DNA of 16,453 nt from contig MERE01000006.1 of the NCBI GenBank assembly GCA_001771975.1, positions 1 to 16,453 on the forward strand. Reading direction: 5' to 3'. Of the stretch, positions 1 to 7,049 are shown in pieces. The notes beneath the pieces are model-generated. The model had not been told where the DNA came from. It searched no databases and worked only from the letters and a program-made list of their open reading frames with translations. The position numbers were made by a program, and so were the translations under genes. How positions within the stretch are numbered: position 1 is the first letter of the stretch; each line of letters opens with the position of its first letter. This DNA is from Betaproteobacteria bacterium RIFCSPLOWO2_02_FULL_68_150. GTDB lineage: Bacteria; Pseudomonadota; Gammaproteobacteria; Burkholderiales; SG8-39.

Positions 1-79
1 ACCACGCGGCGCGCACGAGCGCCGCGGTTGCGACGACATCAGCGCCTTCATCCCCGAGCTGAATCGAATTTCTTGTCGC

Positions 80-685
80 TCACGCGAGTTTCGCCGTTCC
101 GCCCGCCGGTTGCGGCGCCGTGTCGGGCTCCTTCCAGCGCTTGACCAGCTGGTGCGGGATGTCGAAATGGTCGAGCGCCCGGCCCACCGTGTGATCGACC
201 AGATCCTCGATCGTGCGGGGCCGGTTGTAGAACGCCGGCACCGGCGGAAGGATCACCGCGCCGTAGCGCGCTGCCTGCGCCAGAAGTTCGAGGTGGCCGA
301 GGTGCAGCGGCGTCTCGCGCACCAGCAGCACGAGCGTGCGCCGCTCCTTCAGGCACACGTCGGCGGCGCGTGCCAGCAGGTTGTCGTTGTAGGAGTGCAC
401 GATCCCCGAGAGCGACTTGATCGAGCAGGGTGCCACCAGCATGCCGGCAGTGCGAAAGGAGCCGCTCGCGATCGATGCGCCGATGTCCCGGTGCGAATGC
501 ACCACGCTGGCGAGGGCTTCGACCTCGCCGATGTTCCACTGGGTTTCTTCGGCGATGGTACGCTTCGCAGAGGGTGACAGGATCAGGTGCGTCTCTACTT
601 CCGGCGCGTCCTTCAGCGCCTGCAGCGCGCGAACGCCGTAGATCGCACCCGAGGCACCCGACATGGCGACGATGATCCGTTTCAT
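80..685 (-). CDS. ubiX: UbiX-family flavin prenyltransferase
   Basis: The 201-aa product matches the UbiX/Pad1 family, which joins dimethylallyl phosphate to FMN to make the prenyl-FMN cofactor used by UbiD decarboxylases. Visible hallmarks are the N-terminal flavin-binding strand and loop (MSGASGAIYG, residues 8-17), SGSFRTAGM near 74-82, the APCSIKSLSGI segment, and the C-terminal PPVPAFYNRP block followed by the RALDHF helix. Length is normal for the family and no signal peptide is seen, so it should be cytoplasmic. The ATG is preceded by GGGAG at a 6-nt spacing. It is the last gene of the minus-strand operon, 13 nt after the reductase stop, and a ubiD-like gene heads the same operon, so it probably supplies that enzyme's cofactor. 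Whether it also serves ubiquinone synthesis cannot be judged from this window. After its stop, positions 1-79 hold nothing I can assign. Confidence 0.93.
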   Translation of the reverse strand: MKRIIVAMSGASGAIYGVRALQALKDAPEVETHLILSPSAKRTIAEETQWNIGEVEALASVVHSHRDIGASIASGSFRTAGMLVAPCSIKSLSGIVHSYNDNLLARAADVCLKERRTLVLLVRETPLHLGHLELLAQAARYGAVILPPVPAFYNRPRTIEDLVDHTVGRALDHFDIPHQLVKRWKEPDTAPQPAGGTAKLA

Positions 686-698
686 CCGATCTCCCGGT

Positions 699-1694
699 TC
701 AAGCGCTATCGAAATCGACCACCTGCCGGCCGCGTACCCTCGCCGCGAGCAGGTCGTCGAAGGCCTGCGGCAGCGTGTCGAGCGCGATGCGGCGCACGAT
801 CCGGTCGAGGTGCCGGGGCTTGAGATCCGACGCGAGCCGCCGCCAGATGCGCAGCTTCGTCTCGACTGGATTGTTGACGTTCACCCCGAGCAGCCGTATC
901 CCTCGCAGAATGAACGGCAGGACGTTGCCTTCGAACGTGCTGCCGCCCGCGTTGCCGATGGCGGCGATCGCGCCGTCGCGCTGCATGGTGCGCGCGAGCC
1001 ATTCGAGCTGCTTGCCGCCGACCGAGTCCACCGCGCCAGCCCAGGTCTCCTCCTCGAGCGGCTTGGCGCCGTGCTGCAGCGTGTTCCGGTCGAGCACTTC
1101 TGCCGCCCCTAGAGAGTGCAGGTACGCGGCTTCGCCAATCTTGCCGGTGAGCGCGACGACGTGATAGCCGAGCTTGGAGAGCACGTCGATCGCGATGCTC
1201 CCCACGCCGCCGGTCGCGCCGTTGACGAGCACCTTGCCGCGGTCGGGCGCGAGGCCGTTACGCTCCATCAGCTCGAGGGCAATTCCCACCGAGTGCCCGG
1301 CGACGCCGAGCGTCGCGGCTTCGAGCAGCGTGAGGCCGGGCGGCAGCGGAAAGATCCAGTCGGCCGGAAAGCGGCCGAACTCGGCGTAGCCGCCATCGTG
1401 GTGGCTGCCCAGCCCGAAACTATGGATAAGAATCTCGTCGCCAGGCCGGAAGCGGGAATCCTCCGATGACTCGACGATGCCGGAGAGGTCCGTTCCGCCG
1501 ACCAGCGGAAACTTGCGCGCGAGCCTGGCGCGCCCGAGCGCGGTGAGCGCGTCCTTGTAATTGACCCCGGCGAAGCGGATGCCCACCATGACATCGCCCG
1601 CGTCGAGCTCCGCCCGGCCCATGCGCTCGAGCCGGCCGCTGCCGAAGCGTCCGTCGGCGTGGATCCGGTAGGCGAGGAAGCGCTCGGGTACCAT
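699..1694 (-). CDS. AcuI/YhdH-family NADPH-dependent acrylyl-CoA reductase-like oxidoreductase (zinc-free MDR)
   Basis: The 331-aa product is a medium-chain dehydrogenase/reductase of the AcuI/YhdH type. Family hallmarks are VNYKDALTALGRA (residues 44-56), GTDLSGIV (67-74) and the Rossmann nucleotide-binding motif VNGATGGVGS (157-166). The cysteine/histidine set of structural and catalytic zinc sites is absent, as is usual here. Characterised relatives reduce acrylyl-CoA to propionyl-CoA with NADPH or act as quinone or enone reductases. I chose the ATG at 1694 because homologous sequence (MVPERFLAYRI) begins there. An in-frame upstream extension would overlap the receptor gene and look unlike the family. 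The Shine-Dalgarno is weak (GAG only), so translation may be coupled to the receptor gene ending 29 nt upstream. In this operon it could reduce a double bond in a CoA-activated intermediate. The actual substrate is unknown. Confidence 0.85.
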   Translation of the reverse strand: MVPERFLAYRIHADGRFGSGRLERMGRAELDAGDVMVGIRFAGVNYKDALTALGRARLARKFPLVGGTDLSGIVESSEDSRFRPGDEILIHSFGLGSHHDGGYAEFGRFPADWIFPLPPGLTLLEAATLGVAGHSVGIALELMERNGLAPDRGKVLVNGATGGVGSIAIDVLSKLGYHVVALTGKIGEAAYLHSLGAAEVLDRNTLQHGAKPLEEETWAGAVDSVGGKQLEWLARTMQRDGAIAAIGNAGGSTFEGNVLPFILRGIRLLGVNVNNPVETKLRIWRRLASDLKPRHLDRIVRRIALDTLPQAFDDLLAARVRGRQVVDFDSA

Positions 1695-1723
1695 TGCTCG
1701 GGCGCGCTTCGGCGGCGCGAGGA

Positions 1724-2695
1724 TCAATCGGCCTTCGCGCCGGACTCCTTGACCACCTTCGCCCATTTCGCGATTTCGGCGCGGACGAACGCCCCGTATT
1801 GCTCAGGCGACCCGCCGACGATTTCGGCCGAGCCCTGCTGCGAAATGCGTTCCAGCACATCGGCCATCTGCAGGATGCGGCCGATGTCCTGGTTGAGCTT
1901 CGTGACGATGTCGCGGGGCACCGCTGCGGGCGCGAAGACGCCGAACCAGGCCGCGGCCTCGAAGTCCGGCACCCCCGCCTCGATCATCGTCGGCACGCTG
2001 GGGAGGGCGGGAATCCGGCGCGCGCTGGTTACCGCCAGAGCGCGCAGCTTGTCCGCCCGGATATGCGCCACGACGTCGGCCATGGTGCCGAAAAGCACCG
2101 AAACCTGGCCGCCGAGCGTCGCGGTGACCGCAGGCGCGCTGCCCTTGTACGGAACGTGCGTCATCTTGACGCCGACCATGGTGTCGAACATCTCTGCGGA
2201 GAGGTGTTGCGAGGAACCGCTGCCAGCCGAGGAAAAGGTGAGCCTGCCCGGATCGGAGCGTGCGAGCGCGATCAACTCCTTCACCGATCGGGCATCGACC
2301 GACGGATGCACCACGAGCACGTTCGGCGCCGAGGCGACGTGGATCACCGGAGCGAAGTCGCGCACCGGATCGTACGCCATTTTCGCGTACAGGCTCGGAC
2401 TGATTCCGAATGGCCCGATGCCGCCCATCAGGATCGTGTAGCCGTCGGGCGGGCTCTTCGCCACGAAGTCCGTACCGACCATGCCGTTCGCACCGACGCG
2501 GTTTTCCACCACCACCGGCTGACCCCAGTTTTCGCCGAGCTTCGCGCCGATGACCCGGGCGAGCAGGTCGTAGTAGCCGCCCGCGGGATAAGGAACCACC
2601 ATCCGGACCGGCTTCGCCGGGTAGTTCTGCGCTTGCGCCGCGAGCGATGCGCACGCGAACAGCAAGGCGAGCAGGGTGTGGGCCAACGTTTTCAT
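1724..2695 (-). CDS. Bug/TctC-family periplasmic solute-binding receptor
   Basis: The 323-aa product is a tripartite tricarboxylate transporter (TctC, also called Bug) receptor. Residues 1-22 form a Sec signal peptide ending AQAQ, and the mature protein starts with the family pattern YPAKPVRMVVPYPAGG. It then carries the conserved stretches VVVENRVGANG, PPDGYTILMG and VPYKGSAPAV. These proteins capture small carboxylates in the periplasm, binding the carboxylate through loops near the N-terminal PAGG motif. The ATG at 2695 has a strong AAGGAGGAGA ribosome site, so the longer in-frame reading upstream is rejected. The gene lies 22 nt after the ligase stop. No TctA or TctB membrane partner is present, which is normal for the many orphan Bug receptors of Burkholderiales. 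The operon suggests that its ligand is the acid handled by the ligase and decarboxylase; that is an inference. Confidence 0.92.
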   Translation of the reverse strand: MKTLAHTLLALLFACASLAAQAQNYPAKPVRMVVPYPAGGYYDLLARVIGAKLGENWGQPVVVENRVGANGMVGTDFVAKSPPDGYTILMGGIGPFGISPSLYAKMAYDPVRDFAPVIHVASAPNVLVVHPSVDARSVKELIALARSDPGRLTFSSAGSGSSQHLSAEMFDTMVGVKMTHVPYKGSAPAVTATLGGQVSVLFGTMADVVAHIRADKLRALAVTSARRIPALPSVPTMIEAGVPDFEAAAWFGVFAPAAVPRDIVTKLNQDIGRILQMADVLERISQQGSAEIVGGSPEQYGAFVRAEIAKWAKVVKESGAKAD

Positions 2696-2717
2696 GGGCG
2701 TCTCCTCCTTGGTGAGT

Positions 2718-4232
2718 TCATCTGACCGCGGCGAGCCGCGCGGCGGCGAGCTCGGCCAGCGCGCGGCGGTTGACTTTGTCGCCGACCGAGGGCAGCGCGT
2801 CAAGCACAACCAGTCGCTCGGGCAGCTTGAAGTGGGCGAGCCCGCTCTGGCGCAGGCGCTCCCGCAGCGATTCGAGACCCGGCGCCGTCCCCGCGACCGG
2901 TACGACGCAGGCGCATACCCGCTCGCCGAGGACCGGATCGGATACGCCGACAACGGCGGCGTCGACGACCTCCGGATGGGCACGCAGCAGCGCCTCCACC
3001 TCGGTGGGGCTCACATTATCCCCGCCGCGGATGATGACCTCCTTCAGCCGTCCGACGATCGCGATATTGCCGGCATCGTCGAGTGAGGCGAGATCGCCGG
3101 TGTGGAACCAGCCGTCGCGCCAGCGGTCCCGACCGGCTTCTCCGAGGTAGCCGCGAACGCAGCAGGGACCGCGGCCGATCAGCTCGCCCGCCCCGTCAGC
3201 GGGCGCGTCGCGGCCCTGCAGGTCGACGATCCGGAACTCAGTGCCGCCGCGACCCCGCCCGACCGTGCGATGGCGAACGGCGGGCGAATCATCGGGATCC
3301 GCCGCCGCCCAACCGCCGAAATCGGCGCCGCCGTAGGTGGAGACTACCTTGCCGCGTGTCTTGGACTCCAGCTCCTCGGCGAGCGAGACGGGCAGCACCG
3401 CGCCCGCCATGTACCACAGCCGAACCGTCGAGCAGTCGATCCGGGCGAGCCCGGGCGCGAGCTTCGCGAGCTGCGAAGGCGTACCGCAGACGACCGTCGG
3501 GCGCTCGCGTTCGATGCACTGCAGCGCCGCATCGGCCCCGAACACCGGCAGTGCTACGACGCACGCCCCCGCTACCGGCGCCGCGAGCCACGCCGCCCGC
3601 GCCGGCCCCACGCCGGGCGAAAGTGTCAAGAGGACGTCGGCCGCGGTGAGCCCGAGCAGCCGCGCCTGCGCGTGCCCGCGCGCGCAGGCGGCTGCGAGCG
3701 TATACACCGCGAGCTTGGGAACGCCCTCGGATCCGGTCGTCGCCAGCGCGTGCGCATCCTCCTCGGGCCGCAGCGCGTCGCCCTTGCCCAAGGGCGGCCC
3801 GTCAAGCCGCAGCAGCGGCTGGTCTCGCACCGTGACGCGGATCGGTTCCAGGTCGAGCGCGGTCAATACGCCGCTCAGCTCCTCGGCGGGCTCGCGCTCG
3901 CGCAAATGCGCAACGCTCACCGCGACCGCGGGACGCACGCGTTCGGCGATCGAAGCGAGCTCGCGCCTGCCCAAGCTCGCGGGAACCGGCACCCAGAAAA
4001 GCCCCGCCCGCTCGCAGGCAAGGCGCAGCAGATACCATTCGGCGCAATTCGGCAGCCAGCCGAGCACTGCGGCGCCACGCGGGAGCTTGCGCGCCGCAAG
4101 CCAGCCCGCCGCGCGCGCGACCCAACCTTCGGTTTCGCGCCAACTCAGGCGTACGCGGTCGTCGGCCAGCGCGCAGGCGGCGGCCCGCTCGCGCGCGTGC
4201 CGTGCGAGCGCAGCGACGATCGTCTCGCTCAA
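2718..4232 (-). CDS. AMP-dependent acyl-CoA synthetase/ligase (aromatic or unsaturated acid activating)
   Basis: The 504-aa product is an ANL-superfamily adenylating enzyme that forms an acyl-AMP and then a thioester. Motifs appear in the expected order: a phosphate-binding loop TTGSEGVPK (165-173, a variant of the usual TSGTTGxPK), YGGADFG (300-306), WFHTGD (375-380), GRLKEVIIRGGDNVSP (394-409), and the C-terminal catalytic lysine in PSVGDKVNR (Lys486). The start is a TTG whose last two bases overlap the TGA of the preceding 99-aa gene (TTGA), with GGAG 5 nt upstream. This suggests translational coupling. Reading further upstream in frame gives sequence unlike the family. Neighbouring ubiD, ubiX, receptor and reductase genes imply that it activates a carboxylic acid taken up from outside. 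An aromatic or acrylic acid is my guess, and the specificity residues cannot be read reliably by eye. Confidence 0.9.
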   Translation of the reverse strand: MSETIVAALARHARERAAACALADDRVRLSWRETEGWVARAAGWLAARKLPRGAAVLGWLPNCAEWYLLRLACERAGLFWVPVPASLGRRELASIAERVRPAVAVSVAHLREREPAEELSGVLTALDLEPIRVTVRDQPLLRLDGPPLGKGDALRPEEDAHALATTGSEGVPKLAVYTLAAACARGHAQARLLGLTAADVLLTLSPGVGPARAAWLAAPVAGACVVALPVFGADAALQCIERERPTVVCGTPSQLAKLAPGLARIDCSTVRLWYMAGAVLPVSLAEELESKTRGKVVSTYGGADFGGWAAADPDDSPAVRHRTVGRGRGGTEFRIVDLQGRDAPADGAGELIGRGPCCVRGYLGEAGRDRWRDGWFHTGDLASLDDAGNIAIVGRLKEVIIRGGDNVSPTEVEALLRAHPEVVDAAVVGVSDPVLGERVCACVVPVAGTAPGLESLRERLRQSGLAHFKLPERLVVLDALPSVGDKVNRRALAELAAARLAAVR

Positions 4233-4528
4233 CGCCGCTCCGCACGCTCCATTGCGTCGAAGAAGTCGCTGTAAGGCGTGGCCTGGAACGTTTCCGGCAG
4301 TTGCTCCACGATGCGCACGCTGTACGGCTCGGGATCGCGCAACCCGACCACCGAACGGATCCACAGCACCGGCTCGCCGGGACGCGGCGGTCGCGAAACC
4401 ACGCAGCGCACGTTGACGCCGCGGTATTTCTTGCGTCCCGGGGCAAGGTCGCGCAGCGTCAGGACCAGTTCCTTCCCCGACAGGATTTTCGCGCGGTCGC
4501 GCACAAAGGCTTCGTATTCGCTCGCCAT
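4229..4528 (-). CDS. Small protein in the ubiD operon; possible accessory subunit of the decarboxylase/carboxylase
   Basis: The 99-aa, mostly polar protein has no signal peptide or membrane segment. It contains ELVLTLRDLAPGRKKYRG (residues 20-37), VRCVVSRPPRP and a closing acidic/basic helix DFFDAMERAERR. The ATG at 4528 is preferred because AGGAG lies 7 nt upstream, just after the ubiD stop. A GTG at 4543 overlapping that stop is the alternative and would add five residues. Its TGA overlaps the TTG start of the ligase. Size (about 11 kDa) and position directly after ubiD recall the roughly 10-kDa gamma subunit of phenylphosphate carboxylase, which associates with two UbiD-like subunits. I cannot confirm homology by eye, so this is only a lead. 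The tight coupling on both sides argues that the gene is real. Confidence 0.75.
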   Translation of the reverse strand: MASEYEAFVRDRAKILSGKELVLTLRDLAPGRKKYRGVNVRCVVSRPPRPGEPVLWIRSVVGLRDPEPYSVRIVEQLPETFQATPYSDFFDAMERAERR

Positions 4529-4539
4529 GACGTTGCTCC

Positions 4540-5976
4540 TCACTTGAGCCCGAGCGATTTCCAGCGCTCGAGCACACGGCGCTGGACCTCGGGCGAATAC
4601 ATCGAATCAAGGGTCGCGCGCACCGGCGTGGCGTCCGCCGGCCACTCGGGTGGCCAGGTCGAGTCGAACGCCACGCTCGCCCCGGTGCGCGTGACGCGCT
4701 CCTCCTGCGTATACGCCGGGGTCAGCGTGTTCGCCTTGCCCTCGTAGCGGACGACGTGGATGCCTCTGGCCGGGTGGCACTTGGTGGCGAACGCATGCAG
4801 CACCGCAGAGACGTTGAACACGTCGACGTCCTCGTCCACGACGATCACTTTGGAGATCAGCGCACGGCGCACGGTGAGAACATTGACAATCTTCTGCGCC
4901 ACCTCGGCGCCGCCGCGGCGCACCGAGACAATTGCGAGATGCACGCCGCCTTCCGGCGGCACGTACACGGCTTTCACGGCCACGCCGTTTGCCTCCAGGC
5001 GCCGCTGGATCGCGATCGCGCCGGAGATCGAAGTCGTGGTGGCGCTCGAATCCATGAAACCGGTCGTGTCGAGCGTCCAGATCGGATCGCGCCGGTGCGT
5101 AATCGCGGTCACGCGCGCGCAGATCGCGTTGCCCATCTCGCCACTGCGGTAGCCTGGGTACTCGCCGTAGGGTCCTTCCTGGTTGACACGGTCCGGATAG
5201 ACCTCGGCCTCGATCACGACTTCGGCCGAGGCCGGGACATGCAGGCCGGAGGTTTCGCACTTCACCAGCTCCACCGCCCGCTCGCGCAGGCCGCCGGCAA
5301 GATCAGCTTCGTTGCCCCCGATACGGAACGTCGCCGCCGCAGCGAGGTGGCACAGCGGATCGCAGCCCATGGCGATCGCGATCGGCATCGGCTTGCCGTC
5401 AGGCACGTAACCGTCGAGAAGCATTTTCCCGAGATGACTGGTCGGGCGCGGAAAACCGGTCATCAGCTTCTCGTTGTGGATCATGAAGCGGTACATGCCC
5501 CAGTTGACCCAGTCGCTTTTCGCGTCCTTGGAGACGACAAGGTCCCAGGTGCCGACGTAGCGTCCGCCGTCACCGTCGTGGACCATGGGTACCGGCAGAT
5601 CGAAAAGATCGACCTGGTCCCCGGCGATGACCACCTCCTTGCACGGCCCGTCCTTCACCACGACCGGCGGAATCGGTTTGCTCTCGCGCGCCGCGTAGGT
5701 CGCATAAAGTCTGGGCACCGGCGTGTCCGCGGGCAGACCGAACGCGATTGCCATCCGGCGCCAGGTGGCAATCGGGTTGGTGGCGACGCGCCACTGCGGC
5801 GCATAGTCCTTGACATTGTTGAACAGGAACGCCGGGCCGTTGCGCTCGCAGCCCAGGCGGCCGATTCCGGCCAACTCCTGGTCCCAGTCCACTTGTTGGT
5901 CGATCGCGACGAGGTCGCCGGAGGCCCGGATCGCCGCGAGAAAGCTTCTGAAATCCTGCGATGCTTGCTGTGACAA
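4540..5976 (-). CDS. UbiD-family prenyl-FMN-dependent (de)carboxylase
   Basis: The 478-aa product belongs to the UbiD family, which decarboxylates or carboxylates aromatic and alpha,beta-unsaturated acids using prenylated FMN. The key residues fall at exactly the spacing known for fungal Fdc1. The cofactor metal ligands would be N158, H181 and E223, and the catalytic residues R163 (in NWGMYR), E267 and E272 (in EGPYGEYPGY), matching Fdc1 N168, H191, E233, R173, E277 and E282. I chose the TTG at 5976 because GGAGA lies 8 nt upstream and family homology (DFRSFLAAIRASGDLV) starts just after it. A GTG at 6027 would add 17 residues unlike the family and lies inside an operator-like palindrome. It is the first gene of the operon, with a UbiX homologue at the end. 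The substrate is unknown; it differs from the ubiquinone-pathway UbiD by context (ligase, receptor, IclR regulator). Confidence 0.92.
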   Translation of the reverse strand: MSQQASQDFRSFLAAIRASGDLVAIDQQVDWDQELAGIGRLGCERNGPAFLFNNVKDYAPQWRVATNPIATWRRMAIAFGLPADTPVPRLYATYAARESKPIPPVVVKDGPCKEVVIAGDQVDLFDLPVPMVHDGDGGRYVGTWDLVVSKDAKSDWVNWGMYRFMIHNEKLMTGFPRPTSHLGKMLLDGYVPDGKPMPIAIAMGCDPLCHLAAAATFRIGGNEADLAGGLRERAVELVKCETSGLHVPASAEVVIEAEVYPDRVNQEGPYGEYPGYRSGEMGNAICARVTAITHRRDPIWTLDTTGFMDSSATTTSISGAIAIQRRLEANGVAVKAVYVPPEGGVHLAIVSVRRGGAEVAQKIVNVLTVRRALISKVIVVDEDVDVFNVSAVLHAFATKCHPARGIHVVRYEGKANTLTPAYTQEERVTRTGASVAFDSTWPPEWPADATPVRATLDSMYSPEVQRRVLERWKSLGLK

Positions 5977-5984
5977 GGATCGAT

Positions 5985-5989
5985 TCTCC
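5985..5989 (-). promoter_or_regulatory. Shine-Dalgarno deciding the TTG start of the ubiD-like gene
   Basis: On the minus strand GGAGA lies 8 nt before the TTG at 5976, an ideal spacing. The alternative GTG at 6027 has no comparable site. With this start, the palindrome at 6012-6028 falls in the untranslated leader rather than in coding sequence. Confidence 0.6.
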
Positions 5990-6011
5990 AAGTGGTGGGG
6001 TCCAGGAATCG

Positions 6012-6028
6012 TGTGCGACTTGCGCACA
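6012..6028. promoter_or_regulatory. Putative IclR operator O2 (ubiD side)
   Basis: The 17-bp site reads TGTGCGACTTGCGCACA, an inverted repeat of TGTGCG and CGCACA. It matches the site at 6137-6153 in all positions except the central three. It lies just upstream of the ubiD-like coding region, downstream of its predicted promoter, with centres of the two sites 125 bp apart (close to 12 helical turns). IclR-family dimers bind palindromes of about this size. Assignment to the adjacent regulator is inferred from the repetition and location. Confidence 0.65.
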
Positions 6029-6045
6029 ACTCGATTTTGCCGCGC

Positions 6046-6074
6046 AGTGTTTCACTTCCGTCGTGCGTTGTCAA
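6046..6074 (-). promoter_or_regulatory. Predicted sigma70-type promoter of the ubiD operon
   Basis: On the minus strand a perfect -35 hexamer TTGACA (6074-6069) is followed after 17 bp by AACACT (6051-6046), a weak -10 element with three of six consensus bases. A strong -35 with a poor -10 is what is often seen at activated promoters. Transcription would begin near 6038-6040, leaving a leader of about 60 nt that contains O2. The call rests on hexamers only. Confidence 0.4.
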
Positions 6075-6104
6075 TCCGCAAACCGGACCAGTCTCGCCCC
6101 GGCG

Positions 6105-6133
6105 TTGACCGCGGTCAAGCCGCGGCATATGCT
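6105..6133 (+). promoter_or_regulatory. Predicted sigma70-type promoter of the iclR gene
   Basis: TTGACC (6105-6110) and TATGCT (6128-6133) are separated by exactly 17 bp, a good sigma70-like arrangement. The predicted start point, near 6140, lies inside the palindrome O1 at 6137-6153, which would give simple autorepression. The -35 hexamer is also one arm of a perfect 14-bp palindrome, TTGACCGCGGTCAA (6105-6118), so another protein could compete there. Confidence 0.6.
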
Positions 6134-6136
6134 CTG

Positions 6137-6153
6137 TGTGCGCAATGCGCACA
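6137..6153. promoter_or_regulatory. Putative IclR operator O1 (iclR side)
   Basis: The 17-bp site TGTGCGCAATGCGCACA is a perfect 8-bp inverted repeat around one central base. It begins 3 bp after the predicted iclR -10 element and ends 16 bp before the iclR start codon, so bound protein would block iclR transcription. The near-identical O2 lies 125 bp away in front of the ubiD operon, which supports a shared regulator. Confidence 0.7.
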
Positions 6154-6169
6154 TGATGGGAGGACGGCG

Positions 6170-6949
6170 ATGAAAAACGAGAACGAGCTGCGTGTCAGCG
6201 GGCGCGACTTCGTCGGCGCGCTGGAAAAGGGGCTCGCGGTGATACAGGCGCTCGGCGCCGCCGAGTCCAGGTTCACCCTGAGCGACGTGGCACGCCGGAC
6301 CGGGCTCACCCGGGCGGCCGCGAGACGTTACCTGCTCACGCTGACCAAGCTCGGCTACGCGGAGTACGACGGTCGGCGCTTCGCCTTGACGCCGCTGGTG
6401 CTGCGGCTCGGATATGCGTACTTCTCGAGCGCTCCGCTGCCGAAACTCGCACAGCCGGTTCTCGAGCGGATCGGCGAGCGCACCCACGAAGTGGCTTCGA
6501 TCGCCGTGCTCGATGGCAGCGACGTTCTGTTTCTCGGCCAGTCGAGGCGCCGCCGTATTCTTTCCGCGGCGACCGGCGCCGGAACGCGGTTGCCGGGATA
6601 CTGCACGGCGATGGGGCGCGTGCTGCTCGCCAGCCGGAGCGACGCGGAGATCGAGCGCCTTCTGAAGGGCATCCGGCCGAAGAAACTCACCCCGAAGACA
6701 AGGACCGGAGCGCGCGAGCTTTTCGAGGCAATCCTCCAGGCGCGCCGGCAGGGGTACGCGATCAGCGACGAGGAACTCGAGCTCGGGTTGCGCTCGATTG
6801 CGGTGCCCGTCACCAACTCCCGTGGTCAGACCGTGGTTGCGATCGCGGTCAGCCTGCAGGCCGCGCGCATGACGCCCGCGCAAATGATCGAGCGGCTTCT
6901 GCCGGCGCTGCAGTCGGGAAAACTAGAGCTGGCGACGATACTGCCCTAG
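6170..6949 (+). CDS. IclR-family transcriptional regulator (PcaR/PcaU/PobR-like)
   Basis: The 259-aa product has the IclR layout. An N-terminal winged helix-turn-helix starts with the subfamily signature FVGALEKGLAVIQAL (residues 14-28), with the recognition region near TLSDVARRTGLTRAAARRYLLTL (36-58). A C-terminal effector-binding domain then follows (for example LPGYCTAMGRVLLAS and the ISDEELELGLRSIAVPV stretch). PcaR, PcaU and PobR relatives sense aromatic acids or ring-cleavage products and mostly activate catabolic operons while repressing their own gene. The ATG at 6170 follows GGGAGG; a longer in-frame reading upstream runs through the promoter and the neighbouring gene and is rejected. 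It is divergent from the six-gene ubiD operon, with paired operator-like palindromes between them, so it very likely controls that operon. The effector is probably the operon's substrate or an intermediate. Confidence 0.92.
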   Translation: MKNENELRVSGRDFVGALEKGLAVIQALGAAESRFTLSDVARRTGLTRAAARRYLLTLTKLGYAEYDGRRFALTPLVLRLGYAYFSSAPLPKLAQPVLERIGERTHEVASIAVLDGSDVLFLGQSRRRRILSAATGAGTRLPGYCTAMGRVLLASRSDAEIERLLKGIRPKKLTPKTRTGARELFEAILQARRQGYAISDEELELGLRSIAVPVTNSRGQTVVAIAVSLQAARMTPAQMIERLLPALQSGKLELATILP

Positions 6950-7049
6950 CGCCGTGGCAACGCCGCCATCGCGACAATGGCGACGCAGGCGATGCCCGCG
7001 GCGGTCGCGTCCGAGCGATGATACGATCGAGATCCGGACAAGGGGTCCT

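Noticed and set aside
1..79. Possible fragment of another gene downstream of ubiX
   Set aside because: Short open stretches exist in several frames (for example GTGA overlapping the ubiX stop, ending at 48), but none has homology or a supported start, so it is left unassigned.
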